DNA from: Notamacropus eugenii
Taxonomy: Eukaryota; Chordata; Mammalia; Diprotodontia; Macropodidae
Assembly: GCF_028372415.1 (NCBI RefSeq)
Contig: NC_092872.1
Coordinates: 259,495,008 to 259,559,007, forward strand
DNA: 64,000 nucleotides
Reading direction: 5' to 3'
Of this stretch, positions 11,315 to 21,420 are shown in pieces. A program made the position numbers and the translations under genes. Under the pieces are notes generated by a model that saw only the letters and a list, made by a program, of their open reading frames with translations, was not told the origin of the DNA and ran no database searches. How positions within the stretch are numbered: position 1 is the first letter of the stretch; each line of letters begins with the position of its first letter.

Positions 11315-11760
11315 GCAGGCATAATCCAGAGTCAAGAACCCTGGATTTGGAGACAGGAGAAGGAGGTTTGAATCTAGGCTCTGCTGCCGACCTGCAGAAA
11401 ATCCCTTCCCTCTAATTATCCTTACAGGAAAATAGAAGGGGAAGAGAATAAGAGAAGTGGGGAGGGGGGTGGTAGAAGGGAGGGCAGATTGGGGGAAGGG
11501 GTAATCAGAATGTTTGCCATAATGGGATGTGGGAGGGGAAAGATAGGAAGAAAACTCAAAGTTTGGAACTCAAAATCTTGTGGAAGTGAATGTTGAAAAC
11601 TAAAATAAATAAACTGAAATGTAAAATAAATTTCAATAAATTAAAAAAAAACAACAAAATCCCTCCCACTCTCAACTTCCTAAGCCGTAAGATAAGAATT
11701 ATAAACTTGATGATCCCTAAGGCCCCTCTGTGTCTGAATCCTATGAGTCTTCTTTTAAAA
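11315..11760 (+). mobile_element. CORE-SINE split by an L1-lineage 3' end
   Basis: Head and B box at 11315-11413, core and tail at 11661-11760 ('gccgtaagataagaattat', 'ctaaggcccctctgtgtctg'). Between them sits an L1-type 3' fragment flanked by near-identical direct repeats (11398-11413 and 11656-11672). Confidence 0.75.
11414..11655 (+). mobile_element. 5'-truncated L1/HAL1-type 3' end
   Basis: Purine-rich 3'UTR with 'gggaaggggtaatcagaatg', 'tttggaactcaaaatcttgt' and 'gaatgttgaaaac', ending in A-rich sequence. It is the same family as 55400-55613. Flanking repeats near AAAATCCCTTCCCTCT mark the target-site duplication. Confidence 0.85.
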
Positions 11761-11869
11761 TGGTGAGGAAAAGGCATAGGCATGAAAGGTCTGTGATTTT
11801 TACAGTACAGGGCACTCCCAGTGTGGGACCTACCTCCAACACAGATCTCAAATCATCTATGACTTAGTG

Positions 11870-11995
11870 GGTAAGGCACTTAGAGGTTAAGTGACTTGTC
11901 CCGGAGCACAGATATTAAGTGTCAGAGTCAGGGTTTGAACCTTGATCTCATACAGTCCAAACCTGGCACATTACTTCCTCCATCACACTGCCTCA
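11870..11995 (-). mobile_element. Antisense CORE-SINE 5' half
   Basis: 'gaggttaagtgacttgtccc' and 'gggtttgaaccttgatctca' are the antisense middle and B box. It ends with 'catcacactgcctc'. Confidence 0.75.
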
Positions 11996-12017
11996 AAGAG
12001 CTAACGATAGGAATTAC

Positions 12018-12268
12018 ATTAAAAAGATAGCTAGGGAGCTAAGAGTCAGGAAGGCCCAAGTTCAAATTTGGCCTCAGACACTCCCTAGCTATGTTGCCTT
12101 GGTGGAGTCATTTCACCTCTGTCTTGCTCAGTTTCCTGAACTATAAAATGGGGATAATAATAGCACCTACCTGGAAAAGTAGCTGTTGTGAGGATCAAAT
12201 GAGATAATATTTCTAAAATGTTTAGCACAGTGCCTGGCACATAGTAGGAGCATAATAAATGCTTGTTT
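12018..12268 (+). mobile_element. CORE-SINE, nearly full length
   Basis: B box AAGTTCAAATTTG, core 'ctataaaatggggataataa' and the L2-like tail 'agtgcctggcacatagtagg' ending '...aataaatgcttgttt'. Confidence 0.88.
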
Positions 12269-12399
12269 CTTTCCCCCCTCCTCCATTGAAGCTTTCTGGG
12301 ATGCCTGGGAGGAGAAAGGACAATGAGGTAAAGAAACAGTTTTGAAGAGGAGAGGGCTCCCAGGCAGCATGTTCCATTGTGATTTCAGGCTATAGGGAA

Positions 12400-14048
12400 T
12401 TTTTTTTAAGAAGGAAACTTTTGAAATCTTGAAATTCTACTATATCACTGAATGACCATTTTTTCCCTTGAAGTATTATATTCAGATTTTCTGGGTAGGT
12501 GATTCTTGCCTTCAATCCCAGTTCCTTTGATTTCTGAAATATCCCACTCCAAGCCCTTCAATCCCTTAATGTTGAAGCTGCCAGATCCTGTGTTATCCTG
12601 ATTGTGTTTCCACAGTACTCAAATTGTTTCTTTCTAGCTGCTTGCAGTATTTTCTCCTTGATCTGGGAACTCTGAAATTTGGCCACAGTATTCCTAGGAG
12701 TTTCTCTGTTTGGGTCTCTTTCAGGAGGTGAACGATGAATTCTTTCAATATCCATCTTGTCCTCTGATTCTATAACATCAGGGCAGTTTTCCTTGATAAT
12801 TTCATGGAAGATAATGTCTAGGCCCTTTTTTGGATCATAGCTTTCAGGTAGTCCAATAATTTTTAAATTATTTCTTCTGGATCTATTTTCCAGGTCAGTT
12901 GTTTTTCCAATGAGATGTTTCACATTATCTTCTATTTTTTCAAATTTTTGGTTTTGTTTACTAACTTCTTGGTTGAACTCATAGTCATTCGTTTCCCTGA
13001 ACTCAATTCTCTCTTTCAAAGAATTATTTTGTTCAGTGAGCTTTTGAACCTTCTCCATTTGGCTAATTCTGCTTTTTAAAACCTCCTTCTTCTCATTGAC
13101 TTTTTGGACCTCTCTTTCCAATTGAGTTAACCTCTTTTTAAAGCTGTTATTTTCCTCAGCATTTTTTTGGTTCTTCTTCAGTAAGCTGCTAACTTGTTTT
13201 TTAAGGTCTTCTATTGCCTGAGCCCATTTAAAGTTCCCTTTGAAGGCAGAGGCCTTGACTTCCTCTGACATTATGCCTTGTTCTTCCTCATCTGAAAGGA
13301 TGAGGGGAGACACTTGTTCCCCAATAAAGTAACCTTCTATGGTCTTATTTTTTTCTCCTTTTTGGGGCATTTTCCCAGCCAGTTACTTGATTTCTGAGTT
13401 TCCTCTCCACAACCACCTTGCCTCCAGTTCCGCCCAGCCAGTGCTTGGGGGCTGAGATTCAAATGCGCTGCTCCCAAGCCTTAGGGGTTTTCGGCGGGGG
13501 CAGGGCTGCTATTCAGTGTGAGATTAAGTTCAGCTGCTCAGGTGGGGGCAGGACCACCACCCAGGGTTCAGTTCCCTCAGGGGGCTTATGAGGAGACCTT
13601 CAACAATGGATGCGGGCTACTGCCTGCTTTGGGAGCCCCTGTCCGATGCTGCCTCTGCTACTGCTTCCACTGCTGCCTCCTGAGGGGGCCTGAGTTATGG
13701 GGACACCCCACTCCCTTCTTGGCCAGCCGAAAAGACCCTCTCACTGACCTTTTGTGCCTGTGGGTTGAGGGATCTCCACTGTGTCCCTGAAGCCTGCTCG
13801 GATCTGCTCCCCTCAGTGCCACATGGCCAAGGCAAGGCTAGGCTCTGCTCCGTGTCCGATGCATGACAGACCTTTCCCATCAGTTTTTCAGGTCTCTCTG
13901 GAACGGAAATCTCCTCCACTCTGTTGTTCTGTGGCTTCTGCTGCTCTAGAATTTGTTGAGAGTTCTTCTTTACAGGTATTTTATGGGCTGTGGGGTAAGA
14001 GCTAAGCATATGTGTATCTTTCTACTCTTCCATCTTGGCTCCTCCCCT
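12400..14048 (-). mobile_element. ORF1-only L1-lineage element with intact-looking 5' end
   Basis: Reading on the minus strand: the 5' end near 14047 (GGGGAGGAGCCAAGATGG, with the YY1-type CAAGATGG) is followed by about 0.68 kb of GC-rich 5'UTR, then ORF1 from 13370. The sequence stops shortly after ORF1 in a T8 run (12400-12407) that would be its poly(A). TAGGGAA occurs at both flanks (12393-12399 and 14052-14058). No ORF2 or 3'UTR is present. The homologous element at the right edge keeps a 3'UTR. Confidence 0.8.
12558..13370 (-). CDS. L1-type ORF1 protein, 270-codon open frame
   Basis: RNA-binding chaperone ORF1p of a LINE-1-lineage retrotransposon. The start MPQKGEKNKTIEGYF matches the related copy at 63346. 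It holds an acidic N-terminus (to about residue 45), a long heptad-rich coiled coil (about 55-140: LTQLEREVQKVNEKKE...), an RRM-like domain (about 155-205: NRSRRNNLKIIGLPES) and a C-terminal domain (about 210-270: RETPRNTVAKFQSSQIKEKI...). It ends after TLRD, where the related copy reads on DRRAWNRLFQK for about 60 residues more, so the last part of the C-terminal domain is cut by a stop. The frame is otherwise open, implying a fairly young insertion or chance preservation. Not a host gene. Confidence 0.88.
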   Translation of the reverse strand: MPQKGEKNKTIEGYFIGEQVSPLILSDEEEQGIMSEEVKASAFKGNFKWAQAIEDLKKQVSSLLKKNQKNAEENNSFKKRLTQLEREVQKVNEKKEVLKSRISQMEKVQKLTEQNNSLKERIEFRETNDYEFNQEVSKQNQKFEKIEDNVKHLIGKTTDLENRSRRNNLKIIGLPESYDPKKGLDIIFHEIIKENCPDVIESEDKMDIERIHRSPPERDPNRETPRNTVAKFQSSQIKEKILQAARKKQFEYCGNTIRITQDLAASTLRD

Positions 14049-14194
14049 AAGTAGGGAACTTTTGATAAGTAAATATGACCTACTATGTTCATCAACACCT
14101 GTTCTATGCTCTCAGAGCTGTCGAGGGACACACAAAAAAGAGGTCAGATTTGTAATAGCTTCATGTTTTATATTTATATATAAATACATATACT

Positions 14195-14390
14195 TATAAT
14201 TTATATTGTTGATCAATGAATTGGATCTGACTTGCACAGTCATCAGCCTCACTCCCTCTTCTAGAGTCATGGAGATCCACCGGCAACACAAAAGTCAGGA
14301 AGACTGGCAATGGCCTGGGATGCGGTGGATGGTCTTGGTGTTTAACGCTATCACTCAGACAGGGCTCTCAAAGCCCTGTGTTCATATTAT
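14195..14390 (+). mobile_element. Member of a ~200-bp marsupial interspersed family, copy 1
   Basis: 'gaattggatctgacttgcac' with 'atcagcctcactccctcttc' matches the copies at 36745-36990 and 48000-48240. I know the pattern as recurrent in marsupial DNA but not its name. Confidence 0.5.
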
Positions 14391-14585
14391 CTCATACAAC
14401 CCTCACAACAACCCCAGGAGGCACGTGCTATGATTATTACCATTCCATTTCTCAGCTAAGGAAGCTGAGACAATCAGAGATGAAGGGACTTACCCAGGGT
14501 CACACAGCCAACCAGCATCTGAGGCAGAATTTGAATACTGGTCTTCCTGATCCCCTACCCAGCACTCTCTCTATTGCTTCACCTG
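14365..14585 (-). mobile_element. Antisense CORE-SINE, nearly full length
   Basis: Antisense tail ('attatctcatacaaccctca'), core ('tttctcagctaaggaagctg') and head ('gaatttgaatactggtcttc') in order. It abuts the previous family. Confidence 0.85.
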
Positions 14586-14624
14586 GAGGCCAGGTCTTTC
14601 TGACTCAGAAACTGGTTTTCTGAC

Positions 14625-15000
14625 CCCTCACCCACAGAGCCTCGCCCAGTTCCCTTTTGGACAGCTCTCGTGGTGAGGAAGTCTTTCTTTACATCAAGGT
14701 GAAATTTGCTCCTATGGGACTTCCATTCATTGTCCCTAGTTCTGTCCTTGGAGGTCAAGCAGAAAAAGACTAACTCCTCTTGTACATGACAACCTGCCCA
14801 GTCCCTTAGCGTGTCCTGCCCTGAGTCTCCTAACCTCCAGGCTAACAATAGCCATTTCCTTCAGCCTACCCTCGTGTGACCAGACTGGGGGCCCCTCACC
14901 CTCCAAGTCCCTTTTGAACCCTCTGGCTGCTGGTGTCCTTCCTAAAATGGAAAAGTGTGGTCAGGCCATGTCCTCTTTAGATAAAGAGGCCATAGGAACA
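14625..15000 (-). mobile_element. Antisense L3/CR1 LINE 3' region
   Basis: 'agctctcgtggtgaggaagt', 'ttacatcaaggtgaaatttg', 'ccctagttctgtccttggag' and 'agtctcctaacctccaggct' follow the CR1/L3 3' end in antisense order. Confidence 0.7.
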
Positions 15001-15585
15001 TCCTGTTTGTATCTCCACTCTTTAGAATAAGGCCAGTGAGTCTCCCTTTTGTGATTCCTTTTATCAGTTTTTTTCCATCCGGGCTCAATCAGAACCTGAA
15101 GCCTGGCACCCATGACGTCAAGAGTCCACCCTCCTTCACCCCACACGTTATTCAGGCTTCCTGTTCCAAGGAAAGATGACAGTGATTCCATCTACTTCCT
15201 TTAAGTATCCATCTTCCCCTACTCATGATGGGAGGAGCAAAATGGTGGGCTGAGAGAGAGAAGACCTTGAAGGAGCCACAGGAAGCCCATCATTCCTTGG
15301 AAATTGGGGGTTCCCAGTCCCTGGATGGTAAGAACTAAAATTGGCTCATGGAAAAGCCAACAGGTCAAGATGAAAGGCTTCTTCCTGATTTGGAGGAAAC
15401 CCCACAACTGGTTAGCTCATCCCTCAGGGGATTGTGGGGGCTCCAGATGTGAGGAAGTTGGGCTGACTGGCAGGCTGTCTGTGCCAAGTCTCCTTGGCTG
15501 CTAAAATCATGGGGTTTTTTCCCCTGTGACCTCATCAACTGATGACAAGAGGTCCAACATAACAGCCCCAACAACCAACTGCCTG
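15000..15585. other. Unassigned sequence, possibly including the end of the L3 remnant
   Basis: The L3 pattern fades after 15000. A full CRE palindrome TGACGTCA sits at 15113-15120. No exon or RNA gene is evident. Confidence 0.3.
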
Positions 15586-15589
15586 AAGG

Positions 15590-15765
15590 GTATAATGGAA
15601 TGAGGCTTCAACTCTCAATTCTGATACTCCCTGGCTGAGTGACTTTGGAAAGATCACCTGACCTCTCTGAGTCTCAGTTTCTCCCTCTGTAAATTGAAGC
15701 TGAAGACATTCACACTACCTTCTCACCTCTTTCACAGGGTTGTGGTAGGGACAGTGTTTTGTGAG
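15590..15765 (+). mobile_element. CORE-SINE, sense, diverged
   Basis: 'gagtgactttggaaagatca', 'tctcagtttctccctctgta' and 'ttcacagggttgtggtaggg' mark the middle, core and tail. Confidence 0.7.
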
Positions 15766-15769
15766 CACA

Positions 15770-15880
15770 ACTTATAGCCCACAGGCCACTTTCAGCACAC
15801 AAAAAGATTTTGGGCAGCCCACAAAAAATGTAGAGAAAACATCCACGGGTTGTACAAGCCTGATTTAAGGGCTCCATAAT
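15770..15880. mobile_element. Possible hAT-type DNA transposon fragment
   Basis: 'tatagcccacaggccacttt' and 'gattttgggcagcccacaaa' resemble mammalian hAT (Charlie-type) remnants. Short, so only tentative. Confidence 0.35.
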
Positions 15881-16319
15881 AATGACCTAAAACTATAACT
15901 GCAAGTCCTGGGAGGGGAAGCAGTGAGTGAGGCCTCAAAACCAGCCCCCTTTCCCCATGCTCCCCCAAGCCAAAGAACAAAAGGCAGAGGCCTCAACATG
16001 AACAGAAGCCCCTGCTGGGTCAGGCATCTGAGGAGGCCTGGGGGTGGGGGTGGGGCACACAGGGATCTCCTCCCCCAACCTCAACTCCTCTAAACCATCA
16101 ATATAAATGATCACACTCTGGGGTCCAGGAACTGGAAGGAATTAAGTCAAACCAAAAAGAAACCACTAGGACGACTGCAAATGATGTTCCCATCACCTCA
16201 TCATCAGTTGAAATCTCCATGTGTCAGCAGGCCCAAAACTGCCTGGGTCCCTGGTTAGTGTGGGCAGGGCAGAAGGGATTTTGGCCAGGCTACTCAGTTT
16301 TGAGTTTTAAGAAAAAGTT

Positions 16320-16490
16320 GGAGAGCAAAGCTAACCCAACTCTCCCATTTTACAGATGGAATAACCGAGACCTCAAGAGTTGAAGTGATTTACCCAAGTA
16401 CACACAAATCATGAGTGGCAGAGCCTCAATTTGAACCCAGCTCCTCTGGCTCCAGGTCCAACATGTTTTCTATCACATCGAGCTCTCGTA
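16320..16490 (-). mobile_element. Antisense CORE-SINE
   Basis: 'cccattttacagatggaata' core and 'atttgaacccagctcctctg' B box are clear. Confidence 0.8.
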
Positions 16491-16504
16491 TTTGTGGAAA
16501 ATCT

Positions 16505-16615
16505 TGGTCACATAGATCTACCACCAAAGGTGGTCATGAGGATCAAATTGAGATAACAGGTAAAGTACTTCGCAAACCTTATGGCCCAATTTAAACGCTA
16601 GCTATCATTATCACA
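16505..16615 (+). mobile_element. CORE-SINE 3' part, sense
   Basis: 'gtcatgaggatcaaattgag' with 'aaagtacttcgcaaacctta' is the SINE tail. The head is missing. Confidence 0.6.
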
Positions 16616-16865
16616 CTGAATTGAACGCTTTGTAGTCACTACTTTCAGTTTGAGTCCAATGACCAAAACAGCACAGAAGACAGCGTGTTGCTGGTTGGGG
16701 AGAATATGTTTGTATTTCTATGTTGATAGCTTTTCAACAAATATTCTTTTGTATAAACTAATTGATGTTAAATGATACTGGTGAGCCAATCACTGAGTAA
16801 ATCAATGACATATGGGAAATACTAACTATAATTGGTGATCGATATTGAGGAGACTACACCAGAAT
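16616..16865. other. AT-rich single-copy-looking block with homeodomain/ONECUT-like motifs
   Basis: No repeat recognised. It contains ATTGAT (16761-16766), AAATCAAT (16799-16806), ATCGAT (16838-16843) and a CCAAT motif (16786-16790). The character is that of conserved non-coding DNA, but conservation is untested. Confidence 0.3.
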
Positions 16866-17034
16866 GGAGGTTTACATGGAGAACATTAAGGAAAACACCA
16901 TGGATTATGGTGCCCCTAGAACTCCCAGAGGAAGATTCCATTTTTCTATTGGAACCAGACTTGCCAGTGAGAGTATGAGTTGGGATAAAGACCCCGAAGA
17001 GTACAGACAAGCTACATTCCAGGCATGGAGGTTA

Positions 17035-17345
17035 GTCTGTGCAAGGTCGTTAGCAAGGCAAAGAAGTCCAGTTTTGCTATAACACAGAGTGCCTCCAAGG
17101 GTAGCCTGGGAAGATTGGTGGAAGCCACATGGCAAAAGGGCCTTAAATGCCAAACAAGAAGGGGCTACATCTTACCATAGAGGCACTAGGGAGCCATTAT
17201 GGGTTTTTTTTGCAGGGGAGGGGAAATGGTCACATCTGTGCTTTAGGAATATCATTTTGGCAGCTGGGTGGAGGATGTATCAGAAAGGAAGGAACGTTAG
17301 AACTCAAGAGACTAGTCCCAATGGAAGGGACCTCATTCTGGATAC
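17035..17345. mobile_element. Fragment of a widespread mammalian interspersed repeat
   Basis: 'ggccttaaatgccaaacaag', 'tttaggaatatcattttggc' and 'agctgggtggaggatgtatc' match a repeat I recall from mammalian genomes in this order. I cannot name the family. It explains the open frame at 17147-17530. Confidence 0.5.
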
Positions 17346-18030
17346 ATAACCAACCTAAGTCATCTTGCAGCATAGTTGTGCCCAGTGACAGCTTTTACCC
17401 CACTTGTAAAATTGCATCATTGTTGGTAATATGCTTCAGCCTGCTCATCCCCACCAAGCTCCTCTCCACTGTCCTTTGGCTCACCTACAGCATTGAGTCT
17501 TCTGAGATCACATTGTTCCCCGTTTCATAGCCATACAGCCTCACCAGAAAAATATGTGTTTGAAAGATGAGCTTTAGTGTCAGGGAACAGTTTGGAATCA
17601 CTTAAATTCCTAAATGCAATCCAGCCCACTCTCTTCCTTCTGTTCACATCAGTGTCCAGCTCATATACTATGCCTATTCAAGATCAACAAACTAAAGGAC
17701 TAACTCAATGAACTGCCCATTCAACTTCATATTTTAATATGGATAATGCATGCTTTTCATCCACTTGGTTTTTCTTGTGTGGATGACTAGATTAAGCTCT
17801 TTCTAAACTTATAAATTTCATTTATAATGTCCTGGGATTCAATACATTCAGTTCAAGATCTGGAAGACCTCATCTCATACAAGAAATCCATCTTCCTTTT
17901 GAATTCTGCATCGAAAATCCTCTAAGGGTTTTGTGATGAATAGATTATTCTTCATGCCCTACGAGAAAGAGACCCAAGATCAGACTGATATCAACCACCT
18001 GAGATATAATCAGAGGGAGACCAGGTATTG
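17345..18030. other. Unassigned intergenic sequence
   Basis: No exon or repeat recognised. Near 17820-17900 it reads like a decayed SINE or L2 end, but the match is too weak to call. Confidence 0.3.
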
Positions 18031-18034
18031 AAGT

Positions 18035-18205
18035 AGTCAAAGCACTGAATTTTGAGACAGAGAAATTGGATTCACATTCCTCCTCTGCCAGGTCACCTGT
18101 GTGATGTCACCTTCTTAAATCTCAGTTTCCACATTTGTATAATGAACAAGCTGAATATAATGACCTCTCAGGTCCCTCCCAATTCCAAATCGTTGATCCT
18201 AAAGC
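18035..18205 (+). mobile_element. CORE-SINE variant, sense
   Basis: 'aatctcagtttccacatttg' core and the 'tgacctctcaggtccctccc' variant tail; diverged head. Confidence 0.65.
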
Positions 18206-18469
18206 TTTGAAGCTTCCTTCCAACTATAAATCTATGTTTAACTGTGGAATTTCAGAAGTGGTAGTGCCTAAAAGGAAGAGATGGTTTAGGGAGGAGGGGG
18301 CTTTCCTGGTTCCACAAAGCACAACAAAATGACTGCCTGACTCCTTAATTATACTGCTCAAAAGAGGCACAGGACTCTTACTCCCGAGAAATCTCTTTCC
18401 CCCACAGCTGTGGCCTAGAGACAAGAAACCTAAGGTCAACCTTACACCAATCATCTATAAACCATCTGA

Positions 18470-18565
18470 AAAACATTAGAAAGAAACTTAATTTTCCTCC
18501 TCTATAAAGTAAGGAACTTGGAAGAGATGATTGTCAAGGCCCCTTCCAACTCTAACTTTTCTGAA
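18470..18565 (+). mobile_element. CORE-SINE variant 3' part
   Basis: 'ttttcctcctctataaagta' and 'caaggccccttccaactcta' mark a 5'-truncated copy. Confidence 0.6.
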
Positions 18566-19205
18566 CATGGTGAGGTGGGAGAGGAAGTTGATCAGATCAT
18601 TCCTGGGGAAAAGTGGCAAAAGTCAACAGAGACCATCAGGTGTAAATGTAATAGATGAAATGCAGATAGATGTTCATGTCTTGTTACTCCATTATGAAGT
18701 AGCAAGTTTTCCCTGTCAGATTTGGAGGGCAACTTGACCAGAGATTGGTCCAGCCCCCAGTGGCTTTGAAGAAGCAGTCAGCTGAATGGCTCTGGCAGCA
18801 GGAAGGGGTAGGAGTCATTTCGAGGACTGTAAGCCCTGGAAACTTAATAAAGAGGCAACTGTGGAAAAAGAGTTCAGTTCTTGTGAACTGGTCCCTCCTT
18901 GCCTTCCTCACTGAAGGCTAATTCTGTCTCCTCATTGCCTTCTCCAGCAGCCACAGTACTTTGTAGCTCACCTCATTCAGTGGGAGACATCATACCCAGC
19001 AGGTGACAAACCCAGATAGTTGAAAGGGTCAGTACAGGTGTCTCCATGGAGTATGACCCCTGGCAGTAGAGAAGAAATCCAGCTCTGGATCCAACACAGA
19101 ACTGTTCCAGAAGTCAGGAGTTGATCTTCAAAGAGAAGTGGGTCTAGGGAGCCCAGCTAAGTGATCTGCCCAGAAGACACTGGAAGGGAGCAGGATGAGA
19201 ACCCC
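18566..19205. other. Unassigned intergenic sequence
   Basis: No repeat recognised; mildly GC-rich, without splice-flanked open frames. Confidence 0.3.
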
Positions 19206-19209
19206 TACC

Positions 19210-19450
19210 TCTTTTAGGTAGAGTCAGGAAGACCTGTGTTCAAATCTAACCTCACACTCTTACTAGCTATGTGACCCTGGGAAAGTCACTTACTCTCTGT
19301 TTGCCTCAGTTTCCTCATCTGTAAAATGGGGACTAAAATAAAATCTACCGTTGTTTAGAGGATCAAATGAGATAGTAATTATAAAATGCTTAGTGGAGTG
19401 GCCTATGGTAAGTGCTACATAAATATCAGCTTCTGTTATTATTATTAAAA
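19210..19450 (+). mobile_element. CORE-SINE, nearly full length
   Basis: 'gtgttcaaatctaacctcac' B box, 'tgtgaccctgggaaagtcac', 'tcctcatctgtaaaatgggg' core and 'aagtgctacataaatatcag' tail. Confidence 0.9.
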
Positions 19451-19459
19451 GAGAAAAGA

Positions 19460-20360
19460 TGGTGAGCCGTCCAGTACCATAGGTATAAGTTGCTTGTGTC
19501 ACATGCATTCCCTACTTATGCACCTCAGTATCCAAATACCAAAAAGTGCACCCACTCTTTCCATGTGTGCAATTGTGGGAGAGCATGTCCTTGGCTTATT
19601 AGGGGAGTGTGTCATGCTACTGTTCTTACCATGCCATTTGCTTTAAGCTGATTATGTCTACTGGATGATTGCTAAAGGTAGATGCATCAAAGTAGGCTCT
19701 TGAGGCACAGCTTTAGGTATGCAGACCCACAGAGTACACCTAGAAGTACAAGCTGAAGGAGCTAGCTTCCTGAGAAAGCACTATCCATCTCATGACTCTA
19801 CTTCTCTTCCTCTCCTCTCCTGCCCTGGTGTTCTTTGTCTCCACTTCTCTCCCTCTGCTTTTGCATGTATATCCTCTCTCTTTCTGCTATCTCCCAACCC
19901 CCACTGTCTCTTCCCTCTCTAGGACTCTCCGCTACCACCCACATCTTCAGTGGAACACATGTTGCCATTCTCATAAACACACTCTGATCCTGGAAGCTAC
20001 CCCCCCCCCATCTTTATGATTGATCTATTATGAAGAGGAAAGAAGAAACACAGATCTTTCATTAATTCCCTTCTTTTATTAATTATTATACTGGCTTTCA
20101 ACTTGGGTGGGAGAGAGGGCATCCCTTAAAATTGGGGGAGGTGGGTTTTCTTAATTTTAAAAAACCTACCACATCCTTTCTTCAATAAAACATGAAGCAC
20201 CTCCTTTAGGGCTTTGGGGGCTATTGATTGCAGGGGAGAGAAATACATTGGGGAGGGAGGCGCAGAGGACAACTTATGTGTCAATGAGATGCTGAAGGCA
20301 AGGGGTGTGCTGGGAAAGCATCCTGTGTGTCTTTTCTTCAGACACTGCAACATCCCTTGT
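19460..20360. other. Unassigned intergenic sequence
   Basis: A pyrimidine-rich stretch at 19790-19925 and a C9 run near 20002 are simple-sequence features. The rest is unassigned. Confidence 0.3.
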
Positions 20361-20364
20361 CCAA

Positions 20365-20545
20365 AGTTGTCATGTTCTTAGGGCTAAAAGGAACCCTAAG
20401 ACTGTTTAGCACACTCTTCCCACCCCTATTTTGCAGAGAAGGAGACCAAGACCCAGAGAGAGGTCACACAGTTATTTTGTGGCAAAGTCAAAATTCAAGC
20501 CTAGCTCCCTCGATGCCAGACTCACACTCTTTGCTCTAGAAGATG
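20365..20545 (-). mobile_element. Antisense CORE-SINE variant
   Basis: 'ttagggctaaaaggaaccct' end, 'ttttgcagagaaggagacca' core and 'aattcaagcctagctccctc' B box. Confidence 0.75.
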
Positions 20546-20599
20546 AAGAACACTTATTCAGGTGCAGGTTACACTGGCTGAGGTCTGGACAACCCTCCA

Positions 20600-21110
20600 G
20601 GAAGCTGATAAAGAAGTTTGATCATGTCACTCCCCTCGTCAGCAAAATCGAGTGGCTCCCTCCTGCCTTGTGGACAGGACAGGAACTCTTCAGTTTTTCA
20701 AAGCCCTTCACCCCCTGGTCACAGCCTAGCTTCCCAACCTCAGTGGATATGATTTTCTCTCTGTGGATCACTCTAGGATTCTCTGTCCCTCACACGTGGC
20801 ATTCTATGACCTTCCCTTTGCCCCGGGCCATGCCCTTTGCCCCTCTCAAAGGCATCTCAGAGAATTCTTCTCTTCCTTTGAGCTGATGCTCTAACACCAC
20901 CTTCTACAGAAATCTTTTCCCAATCCCCATAACTAGTCCCCTCCCTCCTAAAGTACCTTGTATTATCTATATTCACTTATAAATAATAGGGCTTTCTCCT
21001 TTGTATGCAATTCCTTGTGAGCAGAGAGTGTTTTATTTTTTGTCTCAGAGCTTAGCAGAGTGCCTGGCACATAGTAGGTATTTAAATACTACTTATTTGA
21101 TGGATGGGAA
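20600..21110 (+). mobile_element. L2 LINE 3' end, sense
   Basis: The order matches L2: 'gatcatgtcactcccctcgt', 'agcccttcaccccctggtca', 'ctttgccccgggccatgccc', 'tctcagagcttagcagagtg' and the closing 'tgcctggcacatagtaggta'. It accounts for the open frame at 20431-20886. Confidence 0.85.
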
Positions 21111-21319
21111 CTTTCCAAGGTCCCTTTTGGTTTTGAGATTCTTTGATTCTGTAGGAATCAAGTTCAATCCCAATCTCCTCCTCCACCTCTCTCATTCTCC
21201 CTTTTCCCAAATCCTTTCTCCCTCAAGAGATTCAAAACACTAATTCTGAAGAAACCTGACCTCTGAGTAATCCCTTGAAAAATGTGTTGGGGGGAGGGGG
21301 GAAGGTGAGCATGGCACAT

Positions 21320-21420
21320 GTCATCATGGTGTAGTACTAGCACTGTCTCTGAAATCAGAGGACCAGGATTCAAATCTGAGATCTCACCTCTGTTTCTATC
21401 ATTTTTGCACTCAGGCAGGA
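21320..21420 (+). mobile_element. CORE-SINE head, sense
   Basis: 'tcagaggaccaggattcaaatct' region only; the core and tail are missing. Confidence 0.45.

Noticed and set aside
11414-14048. Twin-priming (5' inversion) of a single L1, joining the sense 3' end at 11414-11655 with the antisense 5' part at 12400-14048
   Set aside because: The order is wrong for twin priming, and 745 bp with two SINEs separates them. Each has its own flanking repeats.
17147-17530. 127-codon open frame
   Set aside because: The first half is an interspersed repeat. No protein signature.
20431-20886. 151-codon open frame
   Set aside because: Spans an antisense SINE and the L2 3' region; shadow of repeats.
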